From: Denitrobacterium detoxificans
Lineage (GTDB): Bacteria; Actinomycetota; Coriobacteriia; Coriobacteriales; Eggerthellaceae
DNA: 64,000 nucleotides
NCBI RefSeq assembly: GCF_001643775.1
Contig: NZ_CP011402.1
Coordinates: forward strand, 1,286,001-1,350,000
Direction: 5' to 3'
The notes under the pieces are model-generated. The model searched no databases. It worked only from the letters and a program-made list of their open reading frames with translations, and had not been told where the DNA came from. Within the stretch, counting starts at the first letter, position 1; each line of letters starts with the position of its first letter. Below, piece after piece: positions 62,643 through 64,000 of the stretch. Made by a program: the position numbers and the translations under genes.

Positions 62643-64000
62643 TTACTCCCCGGTATTCGCGTCGTTCTGTTCGAACGCTTTCAACGTTTCCAATTCCATG
62701 GCGTCAACCAGAACCTCACGCGGCTTGCTGCCGTTCGGAGGCCCAACGATGCCCTTATCCTCAAGCATGTCCATTATACGCCCAGCTCGGGAATAACCCA
62801 CTTTGAGTCGGCGCTGAATATTGGAAGTGGAGCCCAAGCCGGAATTAACGACGATATCGGCAGCTTCCCAGATAAGCGGGTCGTCGGCCGTAGACGAGCC
62901 ACCCGAACCATCGGGTGCGGTATCGCCCAGCGAGATGACGTTGGTCTGCAGGATTTCCTGATGGTATTCCGGTTCACCCTGCTCCTTCAGATGCGCAACA
63001 ACGGCGGAGATCTCCTCTTCGGTGACCAGACAGCCCTGCAGGCGCTGGGGCTTGGAGTACTCGGGCTTCGAAAGGAGCATGTCGCCCCAGCCAATGAGGT
63101 TTTCGGCACCCGGGGTATCCAGGATAACGCGGCTGTCGATGCCGCTGGCCACGTTGAAGGCTATGCGGTTCGTAATGTTTGCCTTGATCAAGCCCGTAAC
63201 AACGTTCGTAGAAGGACGCTGCGTGGCAACGATCATATGAATGCCCGCGGCACGCGCGAGCTGAGCCAAACGGCTAATGGAGAACTCAACTTCCTTGCCC
63301 ACGTTCATCATGAGGTCGGCAAGCTCGTCGATGATGATGACGATATAGGGAAGCTGCTCGGCATCCTCCTCGCCAATCTGCATGCCATTCTGGCACTTGG
63401 CGTTGTACTGGCCAATGTTCCTGGCGCCCACCTTGGAAAACACCTTCAGACGTCGTTCCATTTCAGCCACAGCCCAGGAAAGCGCGCTCGCTGCTTCCTT
63501 GCATTCCGTAACGACGGGAACGTACAGATGCGGAATGCCGTTGTAGGGAGTGAACTCAACGCGCTTCGGGTCGATCATGATGAAGCGCACCTCGGCAGGC
63601 GTAGCGCGCATCAGAATGGACATGATCATGCCATTGATGGACACCGACTTACCAGAACCAGTGGTACCGCCAATAAGCAGGTGGGGCATCTTGGCCAGGT
63701 CGGACACGATGGGATTGCCTTCAACGTCTTCGCCGATGGCAACTTCCAGGGGGCTCTTCCCCGCCTGCGGAAGCACGTCACCCAGCAGCACGGAACGACG
63801 CTTCACGTTCGGCACCTCGATGCCAACGTAGTTGGTGCCCGGAATGGGGCTGAAGATGCGCACGCCCTGCGAAGCCATGGCAAGTGCAATATCGTCGGTG
63901 AGGTTCGTCACCTTGCTTACGCGCACGCCCGAAGGCAGCGAAACCTTGAACAGGGTGACCGTGGGACCCGCCGCCCAGCCAACGACCTCGGCATCGACGC
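62643..64000 (-). CDS. ftsK: DNA translocase FtsK (5' partial)
   Basis: Motor that pumps chromosome ends through the closing septum. The frame runs to the window edge; residues near the edge read GWAAGPTVTLFKVSLPSG, so the start is outside. Present are Walker A GGTTGSGKSVSINGM, Walker B IVIIIDELADLM, the IATQRPS-like VATQRPSTNVVTG motif and the C-terminal gamma winged helix (QRRLKVGYSRAGRIMDMLE). The N-terminal membrane region is missing only because of the window edge. Confidence 0.97.
   Translation of the reverse strand, partial: VDAEVVGWAAGPTVTLFKVSLPSGVRVSKVTNLTDDIALAMASQGVRIFSPIPGTNYVGIEVPNVKRRSVLLGDVLPQAGKSPLEVAIGEDVEGNPIVSDLAKMPHLLIGGTTGSGKSVSINGMIMSILMRATPAEVRFIMIDPKRVEFTPYNGIPHLYVPVVTECKEAASALSWAVAEMERRLKVFSKVGARNIGQYNAKCQNGMQIGEEDAEQLPYIVIIIDELADLMMNVGKEVEFSISRLAQLARAAGIHMIVATQRPSTNVVTGLIKANITNRIAFNVASGIDSRVILDTPGAENLIGWGDMLLSKPEYSKPQRLQGCLVTEEEISAVVAHLKEQGEPEYHQEILQTNVISLGDTAPDGSGGSSTADDPLIWEAADIVVNSGLGSTSNIQRRLKVGYSRAGRIMDMLEDKGIVGPPNGSKPREVLVDAMELETLKAFEQNDANTGE

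Overview
The window reads as ordinary chromosome from a GC-rich anaerobic actinobacterium. A member of the Coriobacteriia (Eggerthellaceae-like) fits best. This is an inference from three things: InlB-repeat surface proteins and a clostripain-type protease, an Ech-type ferredoxin-linked [NiFe] hydrogenase together with indolepyruvate:ferredoxin oxidoreductase and a menA-like quinone gene, and LexA boxes of the Gram-positive type CGAACnnnnGTTYG. No species is claimed. There are no insertion sequences, CRISPR arrays, rRNAs or prophage genes.

Layout. 1-5.2 kb: a lower-glycolysis operon (gap, pgk, tpiA, gpmI), then secG and tRNA-Leu. 5.2-6.7 kb: a surface protein with InlB repeats and a sortase-like fold, then tRNA-Gly, tRNA-Cys and tRNA-Val. 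7-15 kb: an accessory stretch with an ABC transporter whose ATPase is degenerate, a secreted HAD phosphatase and membrane proteins. 15-20 kb: a three-gene NHLP-type peptide export cassette with no visible precursor gene. 20-22 kb: a convergent NfrB-like glycosyltransferase with a putative c-di-GMP-binding MshEN domain. 22.6-29 kb: a TauE-type exporter and a complete six-gene ech operon. 29-33 kb: CDP-alcohol phosphatidyltransferase, VanW/G5 protein, D,D-carboxypeptidase. 33-37 kb: FHA protein, iorAB, gluQ. 37-42 kb: menA (minus strand), galE, phosphohexomutase, birA. 42-45.3 kb: a small membrane protein and a secreted C11 protease. 45.9-47.9 kb (minus): a MerR regulator, dut, nrdR and a small membrane protein. 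48 kb: lexA. 48.6-64 kb (minus): hflX, dapF, miaA, miaB, spoVS, a GHKL ATPase, rny, recX, recA, a pgsA-cinA fusion, rimO, yajQ, rodZ-like and ftsK.

How the parts work together. Reduced ferredoxin made by IorAB could be reoxidised by Ech with H2 production and ion pumping. The right half is a DNA-damage and RNA-maintenance neighbourhood. LexA boxes lie inside the promoter spacers of lexA, of recA and of an uncharacterised 115-residue tail-anchored protein divergent from lexA, which makes that protein a candidate SOS effector. Two proteins with possible c-di-GMP-binding folds (MshEN glycosyltransferase, YajQ) lie in the window. A MerR regulator has two palindromic operators at its own promoter, and the same 17-bp palindrome recurs 9 kb away between the convergent gluQ and menA genes.
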